Positions 26,999 to 37,238 of a stretch of 64,000 nucleotides of DNA are shown piece by piece; the first letter of the stretch is position 1, and every line of letters begins with the position of its first letter. Under the pieces are notes generated by a model. The model was not told the DNA's origin and did no database searches. It saw only the letters and a program-made list of their open reading frames with translations. The stretch comes from Streptomyces tuirus (GTDB taxonomy: Bacteria > Actinomycetota > Actinomycetes > Streptomycetales > Streptomycetaceae): assembly GCA_018195615.1 (NCBI GenBank), contig JAGTPG010000002.1, positions 3,166,501-3,230,500 on the forward strand, written 5' to 3'. The position numbers and the translations under genes were made by a program.

Positions 26999-29900
26999 GG
27001 CACAGCAGGGGGCGTTTTAGCGGGACTGCCCTCCAGGGCCTCCAGTGCCAGTCGGATTGCCTCGTCCAGTTGGGGGTCCCTGCCGGCCGCGTAGTCCTGG
27101 GGACGTTGGACGATCTCCACATCCGGGTCCACCCCGTGGTTCTCCACCCCCCACTCGTAGCCCTCCAGCCAGAACGCGTACTTGGGCTGCGTGACCAGGG
27201 TGCCGTCGACCAGGCGGTAGCGGCTGTCGATGCCGATGACGCCGCCCCACGTGCGGGTGCCGACGACCGGGCCGAGGCCCAGGGCCTTGATCGCGGCGTT
27301 GACGATGTCGCCGTCGGAACCGGAGAACTCGTTGGCGACGGCCACGACGGGGCCGCGGGGGGCGTCCTCGGGGTAGCTGTAGGGGCGCATGCCGCGAGGC
27401 ACGGCCCAGCCGACGATCCGCCGGGCGAGTTTCTCGACGACCAGCTGTGAGGTGTGGCCGCCGCGGTTCTCGCGGACGTCGACGACCAGGCCCTCGCGGG
27501 CCACCTCGACGCGCAGGTCGCGGTGGATCTGGGCCCAGCCGGGGGCCTGCATGTCCGGGACGTGGAGGTAGCCGAGCCGGCCGCCGGACTTCTCGTGGAC
27601 GTAGGCGCGGCGGTCGGCGACCCAGGCGTGGTAGCGCAGGGGCTCCTCGTCCGCGACGGGGACGACGACGGCGTGCCGCGGGTCGCCGCCGCCGGACGGG
27701 GAGACGGTCAGCTCGACCGGCTTGCCCGCCGTGCCGATCAGCAGTGGGCCGGGGCCGGTCACCGGGTCGACCGGCCGGCCGGCGACCGCGAGGATCGCGT
27801 CCCCGGGGCGTACCGCGACGCCGGGCGCGGCCAGCGGGCTGCGGGCGTCGGGGTCGGAGGTCTCGGAGGGCAGGATGCGGTCGACGCGCCAGCTGCCGTC
27901 CTCGTGACGGGAGATGTCGGCGCCGAGCAGGCCCTGGCGGGGACCGCCTCCGAAGCCGCCGCGCGGGGTGACGTAGGCGTGCGAGGTGCCGAGTTCGCCC
28001 TGCACCTCCCACAGCAGGTCGACCAGGTCGTCGTGGGTGGCCAGCCGGTCCACGATCGGGCGGTAGCGGTCGAGGACGCCGTCCCAGTCGACGCCGCTCA
28101 TGTCCGGCCGCCAGAAGTGGTCGCGCATGATGCGGCCGTTCTCGTCGAACATCTGCCGCCACTCGGCGGCCGGGTCGATGAACTGGCGTACGCGGCCGAG
28201 GTCGACGGTGATGTTGGAGTCGCTGTCGTCGTCGCCCGAGGCGCGCCGGTCGCTGGGAACCACCTTCAGCCGCCCGTCGGTCCACAGCAGCACCCGCTTG
28301 CCGTCGCCGCTGACCTCGAAGTGGTCGGCGTCCACGGCGAGATGCTCGACGCGCTGCTGGGCGAGGTCGTAGCGCTCCAGCTCGGACTTGGGGTCGGGGT
28401 CGTCCGGGGTGGCCCGGGACGCGCCGAGCACACCGGCGACCGGGTGGCGCAGCCACAGGACGCCGTCCTTGGCGGCGCGCAGGTTGGAGTAGCGGGCGGC
28501 CTCGACCGGGAACGGCACGATGCGGTCGGCGAGACCTTCCAGGTCGATGCGGGTGGTGGGGGTGCCCTCGCTGTCCGGGGTCTCCTCGCGGTCGGGCGTC
28601 TCGAAGGACCGGCCGTGCCGCTGCGGCCCGAACGGGGACGGGGTGGTCGCCGCGAGGGTGATGAGGTGCGGCCTGGCGCCTTCCACGAAGGCCAGGTCGA
28701 AGACGTGCTCGTCGTAGACCGGGTCGAAGGAGCGGGTCGACAGGAACGCGAGGTGCTTGCCGTCCACCGTGAACGCCGGCGCGTAGTCCTGGAAGCGCAG
28801 CGGGGTCGCCTCGGTGACCGAGAGGTCGGTGGTGTTGGCGAGCTTCAGCTGGGACAGGGGGCGCGGGCCGGGGTGGGACCAGGCGAGCCAGGACGAGTCG
28901 GGCGAGAAGACCAGGCCGGACACGTCTCCGTCGTCGCTGCGGTCCACTTCCCGTACCTCGCCGGTCTCCCGCTCCACGAGCAGCAGGCGCCCGTCGTGGG
29001 AGGCCACGGCGGCTCGGCTGCCGTCGGGGCCACGGCGAGTTCCAGGACCCGGCCGAGCTGCCCGGCGGCGAGCCGGCGCGGGGTCGCTCCCGGGGTGAGG
29101 CCGGTGGCGGGCGCGAACTCCAGGGCGTCGTCGCCCTCGGCGTCCGTCACCCACACCACCCACTCCTCGCCGTCGGCGCGGAACGCCCGCGGCAGCCGGG
29201 CCCGCACCCCGGGCGTCGCGGCCAGCGCGCGGGCCGGGCCGGAGCGGTGAGTGACCCAGTGGACGGAGCCGCGGACGGAGACGGCACTGCCGCGTGCGGT
29301 GTGGTCCGGGGACGCCGAACCGAACCACCGGGAGGCGTTCACCGGGAACGGCTGGAGATCGACGCGCTGCCCGCCGAGCCGCACGTCGAGCCGCCGGGGC
29401 TCTGCCCCGTCCAGATCGTCCAGCACCCACAGCTCGCCGGCGCTGGAGTAGACGACACGGGTGCCGTCGGTGGCGGCGTGCCGGGCGTAGAAGCTGTCCA
29501 GGGGTGTGTGCCGCCGCAGGTCGGATCCGTCGGCGTGGGAGGAGTACAGCGCGCCGGTGCCCTCGTGGTCGGACAGGAAGGCGATGCGCTCCCCCACCCA
29601 CACCGGGTCCTCGATGTTCCCGTCCAGCTCCTCGTGGAGCCGTACGAACTCCCCGGCGCCCTCACGGTCGATCCACAGTTTGCCCGCCGTGCCCCCTCGG
29701 TACCGCTTCCACCAGGCGGCCTCGCGTCCCATCGGCGCGGACAGCAGCACCAGGTGCGGCCCGTAGGCGATGTCGCCGACCGGCCCGTACGGCAGGGTGG
29801 TGGCCGGGCCGCCGTCGAGCGGGACGGCGCGTGCCCAGGAGCGGCGCAGGCTCGCCTGCCCCTGGGTGCTGATCGCCAGGACCTCGCCCTGCGGGGTCCA

Positions 29901-30191
29901 GCCGCGCACCTGCGTCTTTAGACTGCCCCAGTAGGTCAGCCGCTTGGCGGGGCCGCCGTCGACCGGGGCGATGTGCACCTCGGGGGCGCCGTCGCGGGTG
30001 GAGGTCCAGGCGACGGTGGTGCCGTCGGGCGAGATGCGGGGACGGGTCACCGGCACGTTCTCGGCGCTGACCCGCCAGGCCCGGCCGCCGTCGAGAGGAG
30101 CGAGCCACACGTCGTCCTCGGCGGTGAAGGCGACCAGGCCACCGTGCACGTGGGGGAACCGGAGGTAAGCAGGCGATGCGGACTGTGTCAC
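26989..30191 (-). CDS. tricorn protease homologue, S41 family (frameshifted as given)
   Basis: Tricorn is a large cytoplasmic protease that trims peptides released by the proteasome. The N-terminal two thirds are repeated beta-propeller strands (PRISPDGTTVAWTSTRDG, GERIAFLSDHEGTGALYSS). A PDZ domain follows (GVAVRPGDAILAVAGRPVD), then the S41 catalytic core. Catalytic residues match tricorn: His in ELGTSHAYV, Ser-Asp in EFSGSDGDI and Glu in WGVENHGVDPD. One C is missing near 29028, where the frame passes from LELAVAP to DGSRAAVASHDG. The repaired length is about 1067 residues, normal for tricorn. It starts with GTG. Confidence 0.93.
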
Positions 30192-30236
30192 CCGATCACC
30201 CTATGCAGGGACGCCGCCGCGCGGACAGACTTCGGA

Positions 30237-30752
30237 TCACTTGCCCTCGACAGGACGGCAGTCAGGGTACCGGTCGCACCAGATGGTCTGTGTGACGGTC
30301 ACGGTGACCGTGGGTCCCGGCTGCCCGTTCGTGCCTCCACCGCCCACGGGTGACGGGGTCGCGTCGCAGTCGCCGAGCCCGTCGACCTGGAACCACACCT
30401 TGCCGTCCACCTTGGCGGTGATGTTCCCGCGCACACAGGCACCGTCCACCGCGTGGGTGACCTTGCCGGTGACGGTGATGTCCTTCCCGTCCTCGGTCTC
30501 CCCCTCGCAGTCGACCGTGGCGACGGTCTTCTCACTCGCCGAGGGCGACGACTTCCCGGCGTTCCCGCCGTTCCCGCCGTTGCCGTAGGAGGCCGTGCAC
30601 GTCAGCCAACGCACGCCCGCCTTCTGCCGGTTGAGCTCCTTGGTGACGGCCTCGTCGGTGGTGTACGCGACGGCCGCGGAGCTGATGCCGCCGGGCTCAC
30701 AGGCGACGGCGCCGCCCACCGCGACGACCGCGAACGTCGCCGCCACGGCCAT
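30237..30752 (-). CDS. secreted protein or lipoprotein of unknown function
   Basis: This 171-residue protein has a hydrophobic start, MAVAATFAVVAVGGAVACEPGG. The cysteine after AVA could be a lipobox, although the -3 residue is not the usual Leu. An arginine-rich stretch just upstream in frame suggests that the real start may be earlier, possibly giving a Tat-like signal. The mature part has four more cysteines after a Gly/Asn/Ser linker (YGNGGNGGNAGKSSPS). A Thr/Val-rich tail follows and then CDRYPDC near the end. The domain with DGKDITVTGKVTHAVDGACVRG looks beta-rich. I do not recognise the family. Confidence 0.65.
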   Translation of the reverse strand: MAVAATFAVVAVGGAVACEPGGISSAAVAYTTDEAVTKELNRQKAGVRWLTCTASYGNGGNGGNAGKSSPSASEKTVATVDCEGETEDGKDITVTGKVTHAVDGACVRGNITAKVDGKVWFQVDGLGDCDATPSPVGGGGTNGQPGPTVTVTVTQTIWCDRYPDCRPVEGK

Positions 30753-30845
30753 CCGCCGACCGCGCGTGCCCCGCCGACCCCTCCTCGATGCCCCATGGAG
30801 GGCAGCCTGCCACTGACCGAGGCCGCGCGGTAGGGCGCAAAGGCG

Positions 30846-31238
30846 TCAGCCGCGCAGCAGCAGCCACTCCTGGAGCTCCACCAAGTTGCCCTCGGGGTCC
30901 TTGAGGTGGGCCACTCGCATGCGGTCCGTCATGGGGGCCGGGCCGTGCAGGATCTGGGCGCCGCGGAGGGTGATCTCCTCGCAGTAGGCGTTCAGGGCGT
31001 CGACGCGCAGGACCACCAGGGAGCGGTGGCCGGAGGCCGAGTCGCCCAGTTCGTCCAGGACACCGGCCATCATCGCTCGGTCCTGGAGGGCGATCCCCGC
31101 CGAGCCGACGGCCGGGCTGAACTTCTCGTAGGGCCCGCCCGCCGCGCCGGACTGCGGCTTGAGGCCGAGCACCTCGCCGTAGAAGCGGTAGCAGGCGGCG
31201 AAGTCGTTCACGAGCAGTCGTACCTGGGCGAGTTCCAC
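30846..31238 (-). CDS. VOC-family protein (glyoxalase/dioxygenase fold)
   Basis: This 130-residue protein has two beta-alpha-beta-beta-beta modules: MELAQVRLLVNDFAACYRFYGEVLGLKPQ and RVAHLKDPEGNLVELQEWLLL. The latter carries the Glu ligand expected in metal-dependent members. The substrate is unknown. It follows rsmE by 17 bases on the same strand and probably belongs to its transcript. Confidence 0.88.
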   Translation of the reverse strand: MELAQVRLLVNDFAACYRFYGEVLGLKPQSGAAGGPYEKFSPAVGSAGIALQDRAMMAGVLDELGDSASGHRSLVVLRVDALNAYCEEITLRGAQILHGPAPMTDRMRVAHLKDPEGNLVELQEWLLLRG

Positions 31239-31255
31239 GGTGCCTCCGAGAGTGG

Positions 31256-31995
31256 TCAGGACCAGCGGCCGGTGCGGGCCAGGAGCACGGCCGCGGCGGC
31301 CGTCCCGGCAGTCGATGTGCGCAGCACACTGCGCCCGAGGCGGTACGCCTTCGCCCCGGCCCCTCGAACAGCGCCAACTCCTCGGGCGCCACGCCCCCTT
31401 CGGGTCCCACGACCAGCACGATCTCGCCGGACGAGGGCAGTTCGGCCGTCGCCAGCGGCTCGTCCCCGCTCTCGTGGAGCACGGCCGCGAAGTCGGCGCC
31501 GGCGAGCAGCGCGGCGACCTGCTTGGTCGTCGCCGCGTCCGCGACCTCGGGGAAACGCACCCGGCGGGACTGCTTGCCGGCCTCCCGCGCCGTCCCCCGC
31601 CACTTGCCCAGCGCCTTCTGCCCGCGGTCGCCCTTCCACTGCGTGATGCAGCGCGCCGCCGCCCACGGCACGATCGCGTCGACGCCGACCTCGGTCATGG
31701 TCTCCACGGCCAGTTCCCCGCGGTCGCCCTTGGGCAGCGCCTGGACGACGGTGACCCGGGGCTCCTCCGGCGGTTCCTCGGTCACCGACTCCAGTCGCAC
31801 GATCAGCCGGTCCTTGCCCTCGGTGTCGAGCACCACGCAGTCCGCCCAGCGCCCGGCGCCGTCCGTGAGGACGACGTCCTCACCGGGCCGCAGCCGCTTC
31901 ACGGAGACGGCGTGCCGCCCTTCCGGGCCGTCGAGGACGTAGTGGCCACCCCTGCCCGCGTCGAAGTGCTCGACCACGAAGACCGGAGCTGTCAT
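31256..31995 (-). CDS. rsmE: 16S rRNA m3U1498 methyltransferase RsmE (frameshifted as given)
   Basis: RsmE is a SPOUT methyltransferase that modifies U1498 of 16S rRNA. The N-terminal PUA-like part includes GPEGRHAVSVKRLRPGEDVVLTDG. The knotted SAM site is VLVVGPEGGVAPEELALFE, followed after repair by RLGRSVLRTSTAGTAAAAVLLA. One G is missing near 31362. The repaired length is about 246 residues. The ATG overlaps the stop of the nitronate monooxygenase gene by 4 bases. dnaJ and hrcA lie further upstream; dnaJ-rsmE is a common actinobacterial neighbourhood. Confidence 0.93.
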
Positions 31996-33108
31996 CGAAC
32001 CCCTCCGCCCGCCAACGCCGTCCTGGCCGCGGCGAGTTCACCCGCCAGCACCTCCACCAGCTGCCCGCGGGCAGGTCCCGCGCCATCCGGTGCCCCTGCC
32101 CGGCCCACAGCGCCATGCCCTGCGCGTCGCCCGCCTTGGCGGCGGCCTTGCGCAGCGGTGAGGTGAGGTGGTGCAGCTCCGGGTAGGCGGCGGGTGCGTA
32201 CGGGCCGTGCTCGCGCAGGAAGCGGTTGACGAGCCCGCGTGCCGGCCGGCCCGAGAAGGCCCGGGTCAACTCCGTGCGGACGAACAGGGGGTTGGTCAGC
32301 GCCTGCTTGTGCAGGGCGTTCGCGCCCGACTCGGGGGTCGCGAGGAACGCGGTGCCCAGCTGGGCGGCGCTCGCGCCCGCCGCGAGCACCGCGGCGATCT
32401 GGCCGCCGCGCATGATGCCGCCTGCGGCGATGACCGGGATGCTCACGGCCTCCCGGATCTGGGCGACCAGTGACAGCAGCCCGAGACCGGAACCGTCCGT
32501 CTCCGGGACGTCCCGGTGGGTGCCCTGGTGGCCGCCGGCCTCGACGCCCTGCGCGACGACCGCGTCCGCGCCCGCCCGCTCGACGGCCCGGGCCTCGTCG
32601 GGGGTGGTGGCGGTGACCAGGACGAAGGTGCCGACGCGGTGCAGGGCGTCGACGACCTCACGGCTCGGGGCGCCGAAGTGGAACGACACCACGGGCACGG
32701 GGTTGTCGCGCAACACCGCGAGCTTGGTCTCGTAGCCGTCGTCCCGGCCGCTCTCGGGTCGCCGAGCTCGGCATCGTACCAGGAGGCCTCGCCGGCCAGC
32801 TGATGGGCGTAGACGTCGACGGCGGCCGCATGAGGGGGCGCGGCGTCAGCCGCTCCAGTGGAGCCGGTGCTTGCACCGGGGTACTCCGGCTGCGGCATGA
32901 AGAGGTTCACGCCGAACGGCCTGCTCGTGAGGGACCGGAGCTGCTTGATCTCCTCGTACATCCCGTCGGCGGTCTTGTACCCGGCGGCGAGGAAACCGAG
33001 CCCGCCCGCCTCGCACACGGCGGCGGCGAGCCGCGGCAGGGAGACTCCGCCCGCCATGGGGGCCTGCACGATCGGGTGCGGGAAGAGATCGGTCAGCAGG
33101 GAGGACAT
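31992..33108 (-). CDS. nitronate monooxygenase (two frameshifts as given)
   Basis: This is an FMN-dependent TIM-barrel enzyme of the 2-nitropropane dioxygenase family that oxidises alkyl nitronates such as propionate 3-nitronate. Seen are VQAPMAGGVSLPRLAAAVCEAGGLGFLAAG at the N-terminus, VAQGVEAGGHQGTH with the catalytic His, and VIAAGGI and AQLGTAFLAT for phosphate binding. Bases are missing near 32757 and 32065. After repair the C-terminus reads LVEVLAGELAAARTALAGGGVR, about 372 residues. It is read between dnaJ and rsmE on the same strand. Confidence 0.9.
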
Positions 33109-33185
33109 GACCGCATGTTGTCACGTCCTCCGAACCATTCCGAAACCGGCCTGCCGACTGGCATAGACCAGAAGCACGCTCGGAC

Positions 33186-34322
33186 TCAACGCCCGTTGAA
33201 GGCATCCTTCAACCGCGAGAACAACCCCTGCTGCCCAGGCTGGAACTGGCCCGTGGGCCGTTCCTCGCCGCGGAGCTTGGAGAGTTCGCGGAGCAGGCGC
33301 TCCTGCTCGGGGTCGAGCTTGGTCGGGGTCTGGACCTCGACGTGGACGATGAGGTCGCCGCGGCCGCCGCCGCGCAGGTGCGTGACGCCCCGGCCGTGCA
33401 GCGGGATCGACTGGCCGGACTGGGTGCCCGGGCGGATGTCGACCTCTTCCATGCCGTCGAGCGTCTCCAGCGGCACCTTCGTGCCGAGGGCCGCCGCGGT
33501 CATGGGGATCGTCACCGTGCAGTGCAGGTCGTCGCCGCGCCGCTGGAACGTGGGGTGCGGGAGCTCGTGGATCTCGACGTACAGGTCACCGGCGGGACCA
33601 CCGCCGGGCCCGACCTCGCCCTCACCGGCGAGCTGGATGCGCGTGCCGTTGTCGACACCGGCCGGGATCTTGACCGTGAGCGTACGGCGGGAGCGGACGC
33701 GGCCGTCGCCCGCGCACTCCGGGCACGGCGTCGGGACCACCGTGCCGAAGCCCTGGCACTGCGGGCAGGGCCGGGAGGTCATGACCTGGCCCAGGAAGGA
33801 CCGGGTGACCTGCGACACCTCACCGCGGCCGCGGCACATGTCACACGTCTGCGCGGAGGTGCCGGGCGCGGCGCCCTCGCCGTTACACGTGTTGCAGACG
33901 ACCGCCGTGTCGACCTGGATGTCCTTCGTCGTGCCGAAGGCCGCCTCGTCGAGCTCCACCTCGATGCGGATCATCGCGTCCTGGCCGCGGCGGGTGCGCG
34001 AGCGCGGTCCGCGCTGCGACGCCGTGCCGAAGAACGCGTCCATGATGTCGGAGAAGTTCCCGAAGCCACCGGCTCCGAAGCCGCCCGCGCCGCCACCCTG
34101 GGCCTGCGAGAGCGGGTCGCCGCCGAGGTCGTAGACCTGCTTCTTCTGCGGGTCCGACAGCACCTCGTAGGCGGCGTTGATCTCCTTGAACCGCTCCTGG
34201 GTCTTCGGATCGGGGTTGACGTCCGGGTGCAGCTCGCGGGCGAGCCGCCGGAAGGCCTTCTTGATCTCTTCCTGCGACGCGTCGCGGCGCACGCCGAGTA
34301 CGGCGTAGTAGTCCGTGGCCAC
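33186..34322 (-). CDS. dnaJ: molecular chaperone DnaJ
   Basis: This DnaK co-chaperone has 378 residues and is of type I. It has a J domain with HPD (LHPDVNPD), a Gly/Phe-rich region (GGGAGGFGAGGFGNF) and a zinc domain with four CxxCxGxG-type repeats (CNTCNGEG, CDMCRGRG, CPQCQGFG, CPECAGDG). The C-terminal substrate domains follow. The start is GTG, whose first base is also the last position of the hrcA TAG. It is co-transcribed with the repressor gene hrcA, so it should be heat-inducible through the CIRCE element upstream of hrcA. Confidence 0.96.
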   Translation of the reverse strand: MATDYYAVLGVRRDASQEEIKKAFRRLARELHPDVNPDPKTQERFKEINAAYEVLSDPQKKQVYDLGGDPLSQAQGGGAGGFGAGGFGNFSDIMDAFFGTASQRGPRSRTRRGQDAMIRIEVELDEAAFGTTKDIQVDTAVVCNTCNGEGAAPGTSAQTCDMCRGRGEVSQVTRSFLGQVMTSRPCPQCQGFGTVVPTPCPECAGDGRVRSRRTLTVKIPAGVDNGTRIQLAGEGEVGPGGGPAGDLYVEIHELPHPTFQRRGDDLHCTVTIPMTAAALGTKVPLETLDGMEEVDIRPGTQSGQSIPLHGRGVTHLRGGGRGDLIVHVEVQTPTKLDPEQERLLRELSKLRGEERPTGQFQPGQQGLFSRLKDAFNGR

Positions 34323-35338
34323 TACGACTCCGCCAGGATCTGTCCGACGTACCGTGCCACTGCGCGTACCGCTCCCATCGTTCCCGGGTAGTCCATGCGG
34401 GTCGGTCCGACCACGCCGAGCTTGGCGACTGCCTCGCCGCCCGAACCGTAGCCGACCGACACGACGGACGTGGAGTTGAGTCCTTCGTGGGCGTTCTCAT
34501 GACCGATACGGACGGTCACGCCCGGATCCTTCGCCTCGCCGAGCAGCTTCAGGAGCACCACCTGCTCCTCCAGCGCCTCCAGCACCGGCCGGATCGTGAG
34601 GGGAAAGTCATGCCCGAAGCGGGTCAGATTGGCGGTGCCGCCGATCATCAGCCGCTCCTCGTTCTCCTCGACGAGCGTCTCCAGAAGCGTGGAGAGCACC
34701 GTGGAGACCGTACCCCGGTCCTCGTGCTCGAACGCCTCGGGGAGATCCTCCACCAGACTGGGCACATCCGCGAAACGGCGGTTCGCCACACGGCTGTTGA
34801 GCCGCGCGCGCAGATCCGCGAGCGAGGCCTCGCCGAAGGGCGCCGGGCAGTCGACCACGCGCTGCTCGACCCGCCCGGTGTCCGTGATCAGCACCAGCAT
34901 CAACCGCGCGGGCGCGAGGGCGAGCAACTCCACGTGCCGCACGGTCGACCGGGTCAGCGACGGGTACTGCACGACGGCGACCTGCCGCGTGAGCTGGGCG
35001 AGCAGCCGTACCGTACGCGCCACGACGTCGTCGAGGTCGACGGCGCCCTCGAGGAAGTTCTGGATCGCGCGCCGCTCGGGCGCGGTCATCGGCTTGACGC
35101 CGGCCAGCTTGTCCACGAACAGCCGGTAGCCCTTGTCGGTGGGGATGCGCCCGGCGCTGGTGTGCGGCTGGGCGATGTACCCCTCGTCCTCGAGGGCCGC
35201 CATGTCGTTGCGGACGGTGGCCGGGGAGACGCCGAGGTTGTGCCGCTCGGTGAGGGCCTTGGAGCCCACCGGCTCCTCGGTGCCGACGTAGTCCTGGACG
35301 ATGGCGCGCAGCACCTGAAGCCTGCGTTCACTGAGCAT
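34322..35338 (-). CDS. hrcA: heat-inducible transcription repressor HrcA
   Basis: HrcA represses groE and dnaJ-type operons by binding CIRCE and is activated by GroEL. The 338-residue protein has an N-terminal winged helix (MLSERRLQVLRAIVQDYVGTEEPVGSKALTERHNLGVSPATVRNDMAALEDEGYI) and a dimerisation/GAF-like domain. An in-frame ATG 18 codons upstream gives atypical sequence and was rejected. A perfect CIRCE lies 48-74 bases before this start, showing autoregulation. The gene overlaps dnaJ by one base. Confidence 0.96.
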   Translation of the reverse strand: MLSERRLQVLRAIVQDYVGTEEPVGSKALTERHNLGVSPATVRNDMAALEDEGYIAQPHTSAGRIPTDKGYRLFVDKLAGVKPMTAPERRAIQNFLEGAVDLDDVVARTVRLLAQLTRQVAVVQYPSLTRSTVRHVELLALAPARLMLVLITDTGRVEQRVVDCPAPFGEASLADLRARLNSRVANRRFADVPSLVEDLPEAFEHEDRGTVSTVLSTLLETLVEENEERLMIGGTANLTRFGHDFPLTIRPVLEALEEQVVLLKLLGEAKDPGVTVRIGHENAHEGLNSTSVVSVGYGSGGEAVAKLGVVGPTRMDYPGTMGAVRAVARYVGQILAES

Positions 35339-35385
35339 TCGCGCACACCTCCAGAAGTCGTCCGCCCGTGTCCTGCCTGTCGAGC

Positions 35386-35412
35386 CTGGCACTCTGCGCG
35401 TGCGAGTGCCAG
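35386..35412. promoter_or_regulatory. CIRCE operator (HrcA binding site)
   Basis: CTGGCACTC, nine bases, GAGTGCCAG. The 9-bp arms are perfectly complementary and match the CIRCE consensus TTAGCACTC-N9-GAGTGCTAA in the GCACTC/GAGTGC core and spacing. It lies just upstream of hrcA-dnaJ, so HrcA should repress its own operon. Confidence 0.92.
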
Positions 35413-35520
35413 CATTCCCCGGCCCAGTGTACGGCGGTGGGGTACACCCCCGGCAAGGCTGGTCGTGCGCTGTCGTGCGCTTGTCGTGCCCTGAGCGGGC
35501 GTCACCGCTAGCGTCGCCGT

Positions 35521-36251
35521 ATGACGGTGACTTGGGAAGAGCTCGGGTGGGAGCGGGTGGCCGCCGGGGTGGGGCGGTGCCGGCTGCCGGTGTGGGACTG
35601 CACCGCGGGGCTGGTCGCCGGTGAAGGCACGGTGCTCATGATCGACGCGGGGTCGAGCCCGGCCGAGGGCGCGCGGTTGCGCGAACAGGCGCAGTCGCTC
35701 ACCGGTCACCGTGTGACACATCTCGCGCTGACCCACCCCCACTTCGACCATGTCTTCGGGGCGGCGGCGTTCCCGGACGCGGAGGTGTTCGGCGCGGTGG
35801 GTGTGGACGCGGTGCTGACGCGGGTGCGGGACCGGGAGGAGCTGCGCGCGGACGCCGTACGGAACGGCCTGGCGGAGCCGACGGCGGCGGAGGCCGTGCA
35901 CCGGCTGGCCCCGCCCCGCCACCTGGTCTCCGGCGAGTGGACCCTCGACCTGGGCGGCGGGCGTCAGGTGCTGCTGGCGAACGTCGGCCCGGGGCACACC
36001 GCGCACGACCTGGCGGTCCTGGTACCGGGCGACCCGAGGTCGTCTTCTGCGGCGACCTGGTCGAGGAGTCCGGTGATCCGCAGGCGGGCCCCGACGCCGT
36101 GCCGTCGCACTGGCCGGCCGCCCTGGACCGGCTGCTCGACCTGGGCGGCGAGGACGCGCTGTACGTACCCGGTCACGGAGCGGTGGTGGACGCGGCGTTC
36201 GTCCGGGCCCAGCGGGACGCGCTGGCCGCGCGTTTCGGCGTGTCGCGATGA
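35521..36251 (+). CDS. MBL-fold metallo-hydrolase (frameshifted as given)
   Basis: This is a metallo-beta-lactamase-fold protein of about 243 residues after restoring one C near 36034. Motifs are LALTHPHFDHVFGAAAF (HxHxDH), GPGHTAHDLAV, VVFCGDLVEESGDP and the last ligand His in LYVPGHGAVVD. This is the glyoxalase-II-like or quorum-lactonase-like subset, and the exact substrate cannot be told. It is divergent from hrcA and followed 31 bases later by the DUF3097 gene. Confidence 0.88.
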
Positions 36252-36282
36252 TCGCCGTACGAGTTCTCCTATCGTCATTCGA

Positions 36283-37091
36283 ATGCGCCAGTACTCTCCG
36301 GACCTGACCCCGCCGTGGAAGAAGCCGAAGCCGGTGCCGGAGGTTCCGGCGGAGCCGGGTCTGGTGGTCGAGGAGCCCGGGACCGGCTTCTGCGGCGCGG
36401 TGATCCGCTGCGAGGCCGGCACGGTGACGCTGGAGGACCGCTTCGGCAAGCACCGGGTGTTCCCGCTGGAGCCTCGCGGGTTCCTGCTGGAGGGGAAGGT
36501 CGTGACCCTGGTCCGGCCGTCGGGGCGGCTCCCGTACGTCCCGCCCGTACGGCATCGGGTTCGGTCGCCGTCCCGAACGCACGCGCACGCGTGGCCCGCG
36601 CCGGGCGCATCTATGTCGAGGGCCGGCACGACGCCGAGCTGGTCGAGAAGGTGTGGGGCGACGACCTGCGTGTCGAGGGCGTGGTCGTGGAGTACCTGGA
36701 GGGCGTGGACGACCTGCCGTCCATCGTCGAGTCCTTCGCCCCCGGCCCGGACGCCCGCCTCGGCGTCCTGGTCGACCATCTGGTGCCGGGCTCGAAGGAG
36801 TGGCACATCGCCCAGTCGGTGACCAGCGAACACGCGCTGGTGGTGGGCCACCCGTACATCGACATCTGGGAGGCGGTGAAGCCGTCGTGCCTGGGCATCG
36901 AGGCGTGGCCCCGGATCCCGCACGGGCAGGACTGGAAGACGGGGGTGTGCCGGGCGCTGGGCTGGCCGTCGGAGAACACCGGGGCGGTGTGGCAGGCGAT
37001 CCTGAAGCGGGTGGGGTCCTACAAGGACCTGGAGCCGGAGCTCCTGGGCCGGGTGGAGGAACTGATCGACTTCGTCACGGCACCGGCGTAG
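36283..37091 (+). CDS. DUF3097 family protein (frameshifted as given)
   Basis: The N-terminal segment MRQYSPDLTPPWKKPKPVPEVPAEPGLVVE and the C-terminal IYVEGRHDAELVEKVWGDDLRVEGVVVEYLEG are typical of the actinobacterial DUF3097 family. The latter resembles a Toprim-like acidic fold (VEGRHDAELV), which would suggest nucleic-acid work, but this is only a resemblance. One G is missing near 36552, between PYVPPVR and ASGSVAVPNARAR. The repaired length is about 269 residues. No function is established. Confidence 0.85.
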
Positions 37092-37137
37092 CTGCTGAGG
37101 TGCGGGCAATCGTGCCGCTGGGGCGGCACGGGTGGGC

Positions 37138-37199
37138 GATGGGGGTCCCCCCTGCTCGAGCGAAGCCGAGAGCTTGGGGAGGCACCCCGCTCCGCCGGG
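37138..37199. repeat. dispersed Streptomyces repeat with hairpin
   Basis: The stretch reads GGGGGTCCCCCCTGCTCGAG, then CGAAGCCGAGAGCTTGGGGA and a CACCCCGC tail. This wording is familiar from many Streptomyces intergenic regions. CTCGA...CCGAG and CCCC...GGGG pair to form a stem. It lies between the convergent DUF3097 and hemW genes, so it may act as a bidirectional terminator. Identification as a dispersed repeat is from memory, not from a search. Confidence 0.5.
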
Positions 37200-37238
37200 T
37201 TGCGGCACTCCCCGCCCCCAGCCCCAACGCCGAGCGCC